Source: an uncultured Eubacteriales bacterium
GTDB taxonomy: Bacteria > Bacillota > Clostridia > Christensenellales > UBA1242
DNA length: 64,000 nt
Direction of reading: 5' to 3'
NCBI GenBank assembly: GCA_948787875.1
Contig: CAQFKO010000001.1
Span: 1-64,000 of the forward strand
Shown here: positions 26,067-34,576 of the stretch, in pieces
Numbering within the stretch: position 1 is the stretch's first letter
Layout: each line of letters opens with the position of its first letter
Position numbers and translations under genes: made by a program
The notes under the pieces: model-generated
Told to the model about the DNA's origin: nothing
What the model saw: only the letters and a program-made list of their open reading frames with translations
Database searches by the model: none

Positions 26067-26163
26067 AACTACCTCTCCTTTACATTTATTTTTTGCAAAG
26101 TTTGATAAAATTATACAATTCTGATATTATTTGGCAGTTTTTAAATTTTTGCAAATAAAAAAA

Positions 26164-26182
26164 GCATAACATTTTGTTATGC
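26164..26182 (-). terminator. Intrinsic terminator of secG
   Basis: 8-bp stem GCATAACA/TGTTATGC with a 3-nt loop and a run of Ts on the minus strand. Confidence 0.8.
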
Positions 26183-26194
26183 CTTTTTATTAAT

Positions 26195-26521
26195 TTAGAT
26201 TGTTCCTCTGAAAATTGTGTTTAACACAAAGAAGATTATGCAAAGCACCAAAATTAAAACAGCATCTATTATTGTTAAAATTTTGATTTTTCCTTGAAGA
26301 GTTGCGCCCTTGTTTCTGTTATAAAAGGTATCTGTTTGACCTGAAATCGCAGAAACACCGTTTGAACTGCTTTTTTGCATAATAACCAAAACTATCATTG
26401 CTATTGCAAGCACGCAAAGCACACATAGTATAACAATTTTTGCTACCGGAAACGAATTTGCTATCCAAGGTGCAACCTCGGCATTTTCGTCTGCACAAAT
26501 TAAACTCGCAAAATTCAACAT
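26195..26521 (-). CDS. secG: Preprotein translocase subunit SecG
   Basis: Accessory subunit of the SecYEG channel, 108 aa. Two hydrophobic helices (about residues 24-46 and 82-104) flank the conserved loop IMQKSSSNGVSAISGQTDTFYNRNKGATLQ. The ATG at 26521 is chosen because GGAGG lies 5 nt upstream; a frame from 26569 would start upstream of the promoter's transcription start. It follows the pgk-tpiA operon, a common Bacillota arrangement, but has its own promoter. Confidence 0.93.
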   Translation of the reverse strand: MLNFASLICADENAEVAPWIANSFPVAKIVILCVLCVLAIAMIVLVIMQKSSSNGVSAISGQTDTFYNRNKGATLQGKIKILTIIDAVLILVLCIIFFVLNTIFRGTI

Positions 26522-26540
26522 ATTTTCCTCCAACATTGTG

Positions 26541-26569
26541 ATTATATCATATCTTAATGTAAAATTCAA
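26541..26569 (-). promoter_or_regulatory. Sigma-A promoter of secG
   Basis: TTGAAT, 17 bp, TATAAT. It lies immediately after the stop of the 76-aa gene and fixes the secG start at 26521. Confidence 0.75.
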
Positions 26570-26570
26570 G

Positions 26571-26801
26571 TTATTTATAATAAATTAGCAAAAGCACAAG
26601 CGCAACAATTGTCGCAATAAACATAAAAATAAGAAAATATTGCATTGGCTTGCCCTTAGGCACTATTTTGTTTTTTACAACTGTATCTAAAATCAGCATA
26701 AAAATAAATACGGCAAAAAACGCTAAACCTATTTTGGTCATTCGTTTTTCCGCTTCATTTTGAGCTAACATTAAGCATATTGAACATAGATTTGAAAGCA
26801 T
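26571..26801 (-). CDS. Small membrane protein, 76 aa
   Basis: Unrecognised protein with two hydrophobic segments (about residues 24-42 and 52-74) and a short basic loop KNKIVPKGKPMQ between them. Only 24 bp separate it from tpiA, and AAGGAAA precedes the ATG, so it is the third gene of the pgk-tpiA operon. Position next to secG suggests an envelope role but there is no direct evidence. Confidence 0.75.
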   Translation of the reverse strand: MLSNLCSICLMLAQNEAEKRMTKIGLAFFAVFIFMLILDTVVKNKIVPKGKPMQYFLIFMFIATIVALVLLLIYYK

Positions 26802-26825
26802 TATTTTTCCTTTTTGTTAAGTTTG

Positions 26826-27542
26826 TTATCTGCTTAAAATAATTGATGCAAAATCAGATGCATTTAAGCTTGCACCGCCCACTAATACGCCGTCAACCTC
26901 AGGATTTGCCAAAATTTCTTTGGCATTAGAAGGCTTTACACTTCCGCCGTAAAGAACAGGCACTACCGCACCGAAATATTCTTTTACAACGCTTTTTATA
27001 AACTTATGAGCACGCTCAATGTCTAAATCTGTGGCAACCATTCCCGTTCCAATAGCCCAAACAGGCTCATAAGCAACAATGATGTTCGCAAAGTCTTTTA
27101 CATGAGCAAAGCCCTCAATAATTTGCTTTTTTAGCACAGATTTGTATTTTGTTTTTTCTTCAAGCTTTTCGCCCACACAAAATATTACTTTTAAGCCACA
27201 AGAGAGTGCGGAATTTAATTTTTTGTTTAAAAATTCGTTTTTTTCGTTGAAATTTTCACGCCTTTCGCTGTGACCGACAAGAACATAAGTTGCACCTGCA
27301 TCTTTAACCATTTTTGCAGAAACTTCGCCCGTAAAAGCTCCTTTTTCGGCATAATGACAATTTTGAGCACCGGCTTGGGCAATTCCCCTCGCAGATGTGC
27401 TGAAATCTTTTAACATTACCGACGGAACACAAACAACAATGTTTCCGTCGCCCTTAACTTGCCTTCTTAGTTCTTTTACATAATCTTGAATGTCTGCAAA
27501 ACTGTTATTCATTTTCCAATTTGCAACAATAAGTTTACTCAT
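26826..27542 (-). CDS. tpiA: Triosephosphate isomerase
   Basis: Interconverts dihydroxyacetone phosphate and glyceraldehyde-3-phosphate in glycolysis. The 238-aa TIM barrel has the catalytic Lys in NWKMN (Lys10), His in VLVGHSERR (about 94), Glu in AYEPVWAIGTG (about 164) and the phosphate loop YGGSVKP. It is slightly shorter than the usual 250 residues. TAGGTGAT precedes the ATG. It is co-transcribed behind pgk with a 31-bp gap. Confidence 0.97.
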   Translation of the reverse strand: MSKLIVANWKMNNSFADIQDYVKELRRQVKGDGNIVVCVPSVMLKDFSTSARGIAQAGAQNCHYAEKGAFTGEVSAKMVKDAGATYVLVGHSERRENFNEKNEFLNKKLNSALSCGLKVIFCVGEKLEEKTKYKSVLKKQIIEGFAHVKDFANIIVAYEPVWAIGTGMVATDLDIERAHKFIKSVVKEYFGAVVPVLYGGSVKPSNAKEILANPEVDGVLVGGASLNASDFASIILSR

Positions 27543-27573
27543 ATATCACCTACTTTTAATTTTAGCAAAAACA

Positions 27574-29013
27574 TTACTTTTTATTGGTTTTTGAAGTTGT
27601 TTTGCTTTCGGTTGTTTTTGAAGCTATGGTCTTTGGTGCTTTTGAACTAACCGTTTTTGATGCCGGTTTTGCTGTTTTTGAGACAGCAGAAGCTTTTGGA
27701 GCACTAGAAGCGGTTTCTTTTTTTACAGCCGATTTTTTTGTTGTGGCTTTTGCCTTTACAACCGGTTTTTCGGTCGTTTTTTTGTCAATAGCGGAAAAAT
27801 CAGGGGTTTTTACCTTTTTTGTTTCGCTGTCTTTGTCTTCAAGCATTGCAACACCCGGAAGAGTTGCTCCTTCCAAAAATTTGAGGGTTGCTCCGCCGCC
27901 CGTAGAAAGATGTGTTACTTTGTTTGCAAAACCGAGTTCTTGAATTGCCGCAACACTGTCGCCACCGCCCACAATGCTTACCGCTCCGCTTTTTGCAACT
28001 GCCTTTGCAACCGAAAGTGTGCCCTTACGGAATTTTTTGAACTCAAAAACGCCCATTGGTCCGTTCCAAATGATTGTTTTTGCCTTACTGATTTCTTTTG
28101 CAAAAATCTTGCGGGTTTTTTTGCCGATATCCATTGCTTGATAATCACTTGCGATTTTGTTTGAAGCAAAGTTTTTGCACTTTGCCGATGGTGAAAATTC
28201 ACTTCCGCAAGCAACATCTACGGGTAAAACCAAATTTACATTAAGAGTTTCGGCTTGCTCCATAAGACTTTTTGCAACATCAAGTCTGTCTTCTTCATAT
28301 TTTGAAAAACCAATATCATAACCCTTTGCGGCGAGGAATGTGTTTGCCATCGCTCCGCCGATTAAAAGAGTGTTTGCCTCAGCCATAAGTTTTGAAATAA
28401 CATTGATTTTGTCTGAAACTTTTGCACCGCCCAAAATTACAACAAGAGGCTTTTCTGCATTATTTGTTGCGTTTGACAATGCCATAATCTCACTATCCAT
28501 CAAAAAGCCTGCAACAGCAGGAAGATATTTTGCAATGCCCGCAGTTGAAGCATGAGCTCTGTGAGCTGCACCGAATGCGTCATTAACATAAACGTCTGCA
28601 AGGCTTGCAAGCTCCTTAGCAAACCTTTCGTCATTAGCCTCTTCTTCTGCATGAAATCTTACATTTTCAAGCAAAACAATTTCGCCCTCTTTCATTTCGC
28701 TTACAAGGGCTTTTGCGCTTGGGCCAATAACATCGCTTGCCATTTTTACTTTTATATTCAAAAGTTCTGATAATCTTTCTGCCACAACTTTAAGAGAATA
28801 TTTTTCATTAAACACTCCCTTTGGTCTGCCGAAGTGCGAACACAAAATTACCTTTGCATTTTGTTTTACCAAATAATTAATTGTTGGAAGAGCGGCACGA
28901 ATTCTTGTGTCGTCAGAAATTTTTCCGTTTTCATCTTGCGGAACATTAAAATCAACTCTGGCAAAAACCTTTTTGCCAGCTACATCAATATCTTTAAAAG
29001 TTTTCTTTTTCAT
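27574..29013 (-). CDS. pgk: Phosphoglycerate kinase with Lys-rich C-terminal tail
   Basis: Makes ATP from 1,3-bisphosphoglycerate in glycolysis. Residues 1-391 are a normal PGK: RVDFNVP near the start, SHFGRPKG, and GGGDSVAA and STGGGATLKFLEG at the C-terminal nucleotide side. An 88-residue tail (392-479) follows, made mostly of Lys, Ala, Thr and Ser, with 24 Lys and no aromatic except one Phe. The tail resembles a disordered histone-H1-like segment and is not part of canonical PGK. The frame is continuous to a TAA. AAGGAG precedes the ATG. It is the first gene of pgk-tpiA-76aa; gap is not in this window. Confidence 0.96.
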   Translation of the reverse strand: MKKKTFKDIDVAGKKVFARVDFNVPQDENGKISDDTRIRAALPTINYLVKQNAKVILCSHFGRPKGVFNEKYSLKVVAERLSELLNIKVKMASDVIGPSAKALVSEMKEGEIVLLENVRFHAEEEANDERFAKELASLADVYVNDAFGAAHRAHASTAGIAKYLPAVAGFLMDSEIMALSNATNNAEKPLVVILGGAKVSDKINVISKLMAEANTLLIGGAMANTFLAAKGYDIGFSKYEEDRLDVAKSLMEQAETLNVNLVLPVDVACGSEFSPSAKCKNFASNKIASDYQAMDIGKKTRKIFAKEISKAKTIIWNGPMGVFEFKKFRKGTLSVAKAVAKSGAVSIVGGGDSVAAIQELGFANKVTHLSTGGGATLKFLEGATLPGVAMLEDKDSETKKVKTPDFSAIDKKTTEKPVVKAKATTKKSAVKKETASSAPKASAVSKTAKPASKTVSSKAPKTIASKTTESKTTSKTNKK

Positions 29014-29074
29014 AAAGACTCCTTAATACTTATTTACTTAATATATATATGTAATTATAATATTACACATAATC

Positions 29075-29104
29075 ATTATAATCAAAAAAAATATAAGTTG
29101 TCAA
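29075..29104 (-). promoter_or_regulatory. Sigma-A promoter of the pgk operon
   Basis: TTGACA, 18 bp, TATAAT. The -35 box lies inside the hairpin of the dus terminator. Confidence 0.85.
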
Positions 29105-29121
29105 ATAATAACAACTTATAT
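29091..29121 (-). terminator. Intrinsic terminator of dus
   Basis: 11-bp stem ATATAAGTTGT/ACAACTTATAT with a 9-nt loop, followed on the minus strand by eight Ts. It covers the dus stop codon and the pgk -35 box. Confidence 0.85.
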
Positions 29122-30084
29122 TTTGGGCGTTTGTGTAAAAAAATCATTTAAAATCGCCAGCACATCAGCATAAGTGGTGCATTTTAAAAGATTTAGCAAG
29201 GTTTGACTGTTTTTGTATTTGCCTTTAAGATAATATGCCAAATGCGCACGCATGTTCATAACAACTAATTTTTCCGAATAAAATTTTAACAAAGTTTCAT
29301 AGTGATATTTTATTTGGGAAAACTTGTCTATGCTTGATATCTCTTTGGCTGATAATTCCGCAAAGATTTCGGGACAGCCAAGTGCTCCCCTGCCTATCAT
29401 AACTCCGTCGGCATTTGTTTGCCTTATTATGTTAAAATAATCCTCTTTGCTTTTGCAATCTCCGTTTGCAAAAACCGGAATATTAACTGCTTCTTTTACC
29501 CTTTTTATTGCCTCGTAATTTGCCTTGCCAGAATAGCCTTGTTTTGTGGTTCTGCCGTGAACGGTTATTGCCGAAGCTCCTGCCTCTTCACACATTTTTG
29601 CAAACTCTGTTGCAATGTCTTCGCCGTCATTATAGCCTATTCTAAATTTAACTGTAATTGGTTTTTCGGTTGCACCAACACAAGCCTTTATAATTTGTTT
29701 TGCCAAATCAAAATTTTTTAAAAGTGCCGAGCCATCACCATTTTTTGTGATTTTTGTTGCCGGACAACCCATATTTATATCTATAATATCAAACTTATCT
29801 AGAAGCGGATTTTGCACAGCTTCTGCCATAATTTTTGGCTCATGACCGAATATTTGAACGGCTGACGGTTTTGTTTGAGGCAAAGACAAAAGCAAATCTT
29901 CTGTTTTTTTGTTTTTATAAGAAAGTGCCTTACTGCTTACCATTTCCGTACAAACAAGCCCCGCTCCAAACTCACAGCACATTTGGCGAAAAGCCAAATC
30001 GGTATAGCCCGCCATTGGGGCTAAAATTATATTTGAGGGCAAAACAACGTTACCTATTTTGAGTGGTTTTTGCAAATTTTTCAT
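29116..30084 (-). CDS. dus: tRNA-dihydrouridine synthase (DusB type)
   Basis: FMN-dependent reduction of uridines in tRNA D-loops. The 322-aa protein has the TIM-barrel N-terminus LAPMAGYTDLAFR, the catalytic Cys in NMGCPATKITKNGDGSALL (about residue 102), VKFRIGYNDG, and the FMN motif GVMIGRGALGCPEIF. The DusB assignment rests on overall similarity. There is no Shine-Dalgarno site; a promoter TTGAAA-17-TAAAAT ends exactly 6 nt before the ATG, which predicts a leaderless mRNA. Confidence 0.95.
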   Translation of the reverse strand: MKNLQKPLKIGNVVLPSNIILAPMAGYTDLAFRQMCCEFGAGLVCTEMVSSKALSYKNKKTEDLLLSLPQTKPSAVQIFGHEPKIMAEAVQNPLLDKFDIIDINMGCPATKITKNGDGSALLKNFDLAKQIIKACVGATEKPITVKFRIGYNDGEDIATEFAKMCEEAGASAITVHGRTTKQGYSGKANYEAIKRVKEAVNIPVFANGDCKSKEDYFNIIRQTNADGVMIGRGALGCPEIFAELSAKEISSIDKFSQIKYHYETLLKFYSEKLVVMNMRAHLAYYLKGKYKNSQTLLNLLKCTTYADVLAILNDFFTQTPKI

Positions 30085-30090
30085 ATTGTT

Positions 30091-30119
30091 ATTTTATCAT
30101 TAAACAATAAATTTTTCAA
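30091..30119 (-). promoter_or_regulatory. dus promoter, predicted leaderless start
   Basis: TTGAAA, 17 bp, TAAAAT, then AACAAT and the ATG. It lies in the 40-bp gap after the flippase gene. Confidence 0.7.
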
Positions 30120-30124
30120 CAATT

Positions 30125-31723
30125 TTAACCATTAACATCAGGCACATTTGTTTGGGAAAGCATATTTTGAGTTCTTGACATAAAAAATACATAATATGTT
30201 ACCATAAGCACAGCAACGGCAACTCCTCCCGCAACAAACATTGAAACCATTTCACTGAAAACATTTTTCAGCAAAACATTTCCGAAATATGCAAACATAC
30301 AAACAAAGCATTCTTGCAAACAAACATACATATAATCGTCGTTTAAAATTTTTGCGCCCGTAAGCTTTTTTACCTTGTTATAATTTATGCTAAGCACAAC
30401 AAAATAACATACTCCGCCTGCAATTACTGCACCCATTATTCCAACCGCAGGAATACTAATTAGCGCAACATCTAACCCGATTTTTATAACGCAACCTATT
30501 GCAAGTGCTATCACGGGTTGTTTTGGCTTTCCGAGTGCTTGAAGCGCCCCCGCAGTAACTTGAACCAACGACAACAAAACAACATTTATGCTTCCCAAAA
30601 AGAGTAATTTTGTGGCTATATTAATTTCTTGCGGATCAAAGCTTCTTCCATATAAAAACGATAATATTTGCTTTCCGAAAATCACAAAACATATTGCAAA
30701 AGCAATCGAAATGCTGAGTGTTATTTGATAAGACTTTTCTATTAAATTTTTTATTTGAAAATTTGAATTATCGTCAGCAACATCTGCGTTTAACTTTGCT
30801 TTTGCTTGAAGACTACTTAGGCTCGGAAGCATTGCCGTTGATATAGATACGGCAATTACTACGGGAAGATTAATAAGAGGCTCTACCACACCTGATTGAA
30901 GTCCCAAAAGCATTGTTGCGGAAGAACTTGCAAAACCCGTAAACATCAAAAGATTTATAACAAGCAAGCTATCTACCATGGCAGTTATCGGCGAAATCAG
31001 TCCCCCAAGCGTTATTGGCACGGAGAGCGAAAATAATCGCTTTGTGATAAATCTTCTTGAATATTCCTCTTCGTCGCCCGAAATTTTTTTCTTTTTTGAA
31101 TAAACAACATAACAAACCAAAAGAAATAAGCACGCAATTAACTCACTGAGCGATATTCCCGCAAGTGCTCCGAGAACCGCATATTCTACGCCGAAACTCG
31201 CCAGCCTTGTGGCAAACAAAAGCCCAAAAATCATTTTAAAAAGTTGCTCTATTAAACTTGAAACGGCTGTGGGAAACATAATCAAATTTCCCTGAAAATA
31301 GCCTCTTAAAACGGACAGAACTCCCACAAAGACAATTGCAGGAGCAATGCCGTAATAGCAGATATATGCGTTTGGATTGCCTTGAAGACCAGCAATCAGC
31401 TTTGCTCCCACAACAATAAGTCCAGCACCGATTATTGAAATTACCGACAGAAGTAAAAGTGAAATTCTAAGCAAGCGTTTTGAGTCTTTGTATCTGTTTT
31501 GTGTATTAAATTCTGCCACCAATTTTGATATGGCAACAGGTATTCCCGAAGTGGATACTGTTAAAATCAAACAATATAAAGGAAAGGCCAATTGGTATTC
31601 ACCCATGCCCACACCGCCCACTATTCCTGCAAGCGGTATGCGGTAAATCGCACCCAAGACCTTTCCTATCAAATTGCAAATTATTAAAATTGCCGCACCA
31701 TGAATAAATGTTTTATTCTTCAT
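30125..31723 (-). CDS. SpoVB/MurJ-like MOP-family polysaccharide flippase
   Basis: Membrane protein of 532 aa with about 14 hydrophobic helices, in the MVF/MATE-like superfamily that moves lipid-linked glycans across the membrane. The start KNKTFIHGAAILIICNLIGKVLGAIYRIPLA... and VGMGEYQLAFPLYCLILTVSTSGIP follow the SpoVB/YtgP pattern. YtgP-type proteins can act as the lipid II flippase, SpoVB acts in spore cortex; I cannot separate these. No Shine-Dalgarno site; CATAAT ends 6 nt before the ATG but the -35 is poor. Confidence 0.88.
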   Translation of the reverse strand: MKNKTFIHGAAILIICNLIGKVLGAIYRIPLAGIVGGVGMGEYQLAFPLYCLILTVSTSGIPVAISKLVAEFNTQNRYKDSKRLLRISLLLLSVISIIGAGLIVVGAKLIAGLQGNPNAYICYYGIAPAIVFVGVLSVLRGYFQGNLIMFPTAVSSLIEQLFKMIFGLLFATRLASFGVEYAVLGALAGISLSELIACLFLLVCYVVYSKKKKISGDEEEYSRRFITKRLFSLSVPITLGGLISPITAMVDSLLVINLLMFTGFASSSATMLLGLQSGVVEPLINLPVVIAVSISTAMLPSLSSLQAKAKLNADVADDNSNFQIKNLIEKSYQITLSISIAFAICFVIFGKQILSFLYGRSFDPQEINIATKLLFLGSINVVLLSLVQVTAGALQALGKPKQPVIALAIGCVIKIGLDVALISIPAVGIMGAVIAGGVCYFVVLSINYNKVKKLTGAKILNDDYMYVCLQECFVCMFAYFGNVLLKNVFSEMVSMFVAGGVAVAVLMVTYYVFFMSRTQNMLSQTNVPDVNG

Positions 31724-31756
31724 GTGCTTATTATGTGCAAAGCCGTTTAAATCATA

Positions 31757-32350
31757 CTAAATTGCCACAAATTCAAGCGTGAAACTGATTTTTGAACCTT
31801 CTAGCTCTTCTCCCGAAAGCGACCCCAGCCAGATTAAAAATGTAAGCTTTTGCGTAGCGGAAACATTTTCAAATTTTGCAAGCTCTATTTGGTCTTCTTT
31901 TAGCGATTTGGTAGAATTTGCAACATCTTTTATTGCAATAAAAATATTCTTTCTTTCTTCATTGGCAGCTATTTGGTCAAGCTTTGTTTCTATCTTTATG
32001 TTCTTAACAATAATTTTGTAATTTGTTGATGTCTTTACAAAAACATCTGCATAATAGCCCTCACTTGTGCCTTCGTTTGTTATTGTTGAAGGAATCTGAG
32101 TTTCACTGTCAAGCTCACCCGTTGAAGGTTTTAACCCAAGTTGCATATCAGACAGCTTTAACTGTTCTGCTTTCTTTTGCAATTTTTCGTCTTCATAAAG
32201 TTCTATATTTGCGGGAGCAACAAGTGCAACCGTTGTAATTTCTATTTTTGTTTCTTGATATTTGTAAACCGAAAAACAAACACCTATTACCGCAAAGACC
32301 AATGTTATATAAAAAACCAAAATGGTTGCTGCAACTGACTTTTTTTCCAT
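31757..32350 (-). CDS. Membrane-anchored extracellular hypothetical protein, 197 aa
   Basis: Unrecognised. A single N-terminal hydrophobic helix (about residues 7-28) after MEKKS would anchor or export it; the rest is polar and strand-rich (for example SATQKLTFLIWLGSL and ISFTLEFVAI at the end). There is no Cys for lipidation. The architecture resembles small camelysin/TasA-like surface proteins but I see no diagnostic motif. GAGGT precedes the ATG. It follows a terminator, so it needs its own promoter, which I could not fix. Confidence 0.75.
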   Translation of the reverse strand: MEKKSVAATILVFYITLVFAVIGVCFSVYKYQETKIEITTVALVAPANIELYEDEKLQKKAEQLKLSDMQLGLKPSTGELDSETQIPSTITNEGTSEGYYADVFVKTSTNYKIIVKNIKIETKLDQIAANEERKNIFIAIKDVANSTKSLKEDQIELAKFENVSATQKLTFLIWLGSLSGEELEGSKISFTLEFVAI

Positions 32351-32411
32351 AATAATACCTCTAATTAATGCTTGACCAAATTATTAATATTATTCAAAAA
32401 AAAATAAAAAA

Positions 32412-32431
32412 CCTCAAACTTATGTTTGAGG
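32412..32431 (-). terminator. Intrinsic terminator of the 64-aa gene
   Basis: 8-bp stem CCTCAAAC/GTTTGAGG, 4-nt loop, then a T-rich run on the minus strand. Confidence 0.8.
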
Positions 32432-32456
32432 AATTTTTAACTTTGTTTTGCAATTA

Positions 32457-32651
32457 TTATTCCGGCTTATTTGCAGACTTTGCAAAATGCCAAACCATTA
32501 CAGATGAAACTAAAATCAAAACTGAAACGGCAAGGAAGATGCCAAGTGCAACTATGCTGAAATCAAGCACAACTGTGCATACGACTCCAACTATAACAAG
32601 CAACAAGTCAATTATAAATGTGGCAATAAGTGCCTTTTTAGAAATTTCCAT
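32457..32651 (-). CDS. Small two-helix membrane protein, 64 aa
   Basis: Two hydrophobic segments (about residues 7-30 and 33-55) with almost no loop, and a short polar C-terminus. No family recognised. AAGGAAGGG precedes the ATG, an extended -10 (TGTTATAAT on the minus strand, about 32681-32689) lies upstream and a terminator follows, which together support a real gene. Confidence 0.7.
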   Translation of the reverse strand: MEISKKALIATFIIDLLLVIVGVVCTVVLDFSIVALGIFLAVSVLILVSSVMVWHFAKSANKPE

Positions 32652-32722
32652 AGTTCCCTTCCTTTTTATTTAGTAATGATATTATAACACACTATTTATT
32701 AAATTTCCATAGTTTTTTGAAA

Positions 32723-32992
32723 TTAATTTAATTTTTTTAACAAAAATATTGTTCTTGCGGCATCTAAAACCACTTTATCTTTGACAAGGCTATGCTTAAA
32801 CTCTTTTCTAACCAAATTTTTTAGAACATTGCCCCCATGAAACCCATGAATTATTACCACACAATCAATATTTGCATCAACTAAGCCAAGCTCATAAATA
32901 AGTGTGGCTTTGGCGTCTTCTTTTGTTAAACCATGCAGGTCGATTGTTTTATATGTTCCGTAATAATATTCAATAAAACTGTCCGGCGTCAT
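32723..32992 (-). CDS. Stand-alone Smr domain protein
   Basis: 89 aa, essentially one Smr (small MutS-related) domain. IDLHGLTKEDAKATL gives the DLHG motif and VVIIHGFHGGNVLKNLVR the HGxGxG-like motif (GFHGG here). Smr domains are nicking endonucleases or RNA-binding modules; which applies here is not known. It starts 3 bp after the stop of the 472-aa surface protein gene, with GAGGG inside that gene's end, so the two are coupled despite unlike products. Confidence 0.88.
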   Translation of the reverse strand: MTPDSFIEYYYGTYKTIDLHGLTKEDAKATLIYELGLVDANIDCVVIIHGFHGGNVLKNLVRKEFKHSLVKDKVVLDAARTIFLLKKLN

Positions 32993-32995
32993 ATT

Positions 32996-34414
32996 TTAAC
33001 CCTCAACGTTTTCAAAAGATGATGTATCAATGCCCACAAAACCGATTATGTTTCCTTCACTGTCAAAAATTTCATTAGCAAAATGAGTTCTTTCGTCCCA
33101 ATATTTATAAGTGAAAACTCCGTCTTTATAGTCATAAAGTTTTGTTATACTTTCTTTATCAAACTTTACATATTCAAACTTAAATGTATGTTGAAGATAA
33201 TTTTCGCTATTTAGCTTTAAATCTATATCGAATGTTCCCGAAGCAAAGTCTGACTCTGACAATGTAAGAATATAATAATTGCTGTTTGAAGAAAGTTTTA
33301 AGTTGCTTGAATTTGCAGTCAAAATATATGGATTTTCGACATCATTTGGAGTAAGAACAACAACCTCACCATTGGTATAGACTTTTCTTAATCTTAAATA
33401 AAGTTTATTCACCTTTTGAGAAAAATATGTGTTATAAACCGCCTTTTCGCCCGCATTAGCCAAGTTTTGTTCTGTTTTTTTGTAGTCTAAATATGATTCA
33501 AGGTGATTTTTGATTTGATCCTCGTCAAAATCCGAGGCATCAACTTTTATTGTGTCTACAAAAACACATTTATCTTCAAAATCAGGAGTTGTTGAAAGCT
33601 CTAATTGCAAAAATTCAGGAGTATGCGCAACAATATGAATACTGATATTTTGACTGCCCAAAACTTTGATTTTTCCGCTTTCCGAAATTGTGTAAGACTG
33701 AACAGTTATGGTGGTGTCTATATCTTTTGTGAAGCCCGATTTACACTTGATTAAAAGTTTTTGATTTTTTGGATTTATAGTAGCACTTTCGATTATGCTT
33801 TCATCAACATTGACAACTCTCAGCATATCATTATTAACCGCATAAGAATTTAATTCTTGTGATGACTTTGCCTCATAATTATAAGAATATTGCAAGCCGT
33901 CTGAATATGCTATTAATTTGTTTGGATAATATGAAGAAAATTCTCCGTAATAATTGTCATCAAAGACAGTAAAGCTGTCGGCAACTATATCATAAACCGT
34001 TAGTTCAAAACTGTCGGTAACCGTTCCGATTGAAACGGAAATAGTGGCCTTTCCCGCTTTTTGATACTGAACATAGCACGAGTTGTTGCTATAAACTATT
34101 TTTGCAACATTTTCATTTGATGAGGTTGGATAAACATTTGTCATTCCATTGGAGGTATTTGCATAAACGCCGATTTCAAATCTATTTTGACTGTTGCTTC
34201 TGAGATAGACGCTTCTGTTTTTTATTGACTTATATTCTTGTTCGCTATTGGTATAAACAAAATCATATTGTCCGCTTACCGGTTCAACAATTCTAAGGTC
34301 ATAGATATAAAAGGTTTTATTATTTTGCGCAACAAAATAAATTGACAAACCGCCAACTATAACCACCACTAGCACAGAAATTAAGATTGCAACTAGTTTT
34401 AGAGTTTTCTTCAT
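32996..34414 (-). CDS. Secreted/anchored protein with Ig-like region, 472 aa
   Basis: No named family. An N-terminal signal-anchor (hydrophobic about residues 7-29 after MKKTLK) is followed by a strand-rich extracellular part. Residues about 100-140 (SSNENVAKIVY ... AGKATISVSIG ... FELTVYD) look like a bacterial Ig-like (BIG2-type) domain. Asn, Ser and Tyr are frequent, as in surface proteins. There is no LPXTG or lipobox. GGGGA precedes the ATG and a TTGACA-17-TATTAT promoter lies upstream. Confidence 0.8.
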   Translation of the reverse strand: MKKTLKLVAILISVLVVVIVGGLSIYFVAQNNKTFYIYDLRIVEPVSGQYDFVYTNSEQEYKSIKNRSVYLRSNSQNRFEIGVYANTSNGMTNVYPTSSNENVAKIVYSNNSCYVQYQKAGKATISVSIGTVTDSFELTVYDIVADSFTVFDDNYYGEFSSYYPNKLIAYSDGLQYSYNYEAKSSQELNSYAVNNDMLRVVNVDESIIESATINPKNQKLLIKCKSGFTKDIDTTITVQSYTISESGKIKVLGSQNISIHIVAHTPEFLQLELSTTPDFEDKCVFVDTIKVDASDFDEDQIKNHLESYLDYKKTEQNLANAGEKAVYNTYFSQKVNKLYLRLRKVYTNGEVVVLTPNDVENPYILTANSSNLKLSSNSNYYILTLSESDFASGTFDIDLKLNSENYLQHTFKFEYVKFDKESITKLYDYKDGVFTYKYWDERTHFANEIFDSEGNIIGFVGIDTSSFENVEG

Positions 34415-34445
34415 TGTTTCCCCACTAAATATTATTACAATTTAA

Positions 34446-34474
34446 ATAATATATTATTTAATATTTTATGTCAA
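34446..34474 (-). promoter_or_regulatory. Sigma-A promoter of the 472-aa surface gene
   Basis: TTGACA, 17 bp, TATTAT. Confidence 0.7.
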
Positions 34475-34540
34475 ACAAAACTTGACAAAGTGCCAAACCA
34501 AAAAAGAAATATAATTATTTATTAAAAAAATCTGCAACAA

Positions 34541-34566
34541 AAAAGAAGCAACGATGTGCTTCTTTT
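34541..34566 (-). terminator. Intrinsic terminator of the 517-aa surface gene
   Basis: 10-bp stem AAAAGAAGCA/TGCTTCTTTT with a 6-nt loop and T-rich tail. Confidence 0.75.
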
Positions 34567-34576
34567 CTTTATCTGA

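Noticed and set aside
27580..27950. Plus-strand frame opposite the pgk tail, rich in Phe and Val
   Set aside because: It is the reverse complement of a Lys/Thr/Ala-rich repeat-like segment and has no start signals.
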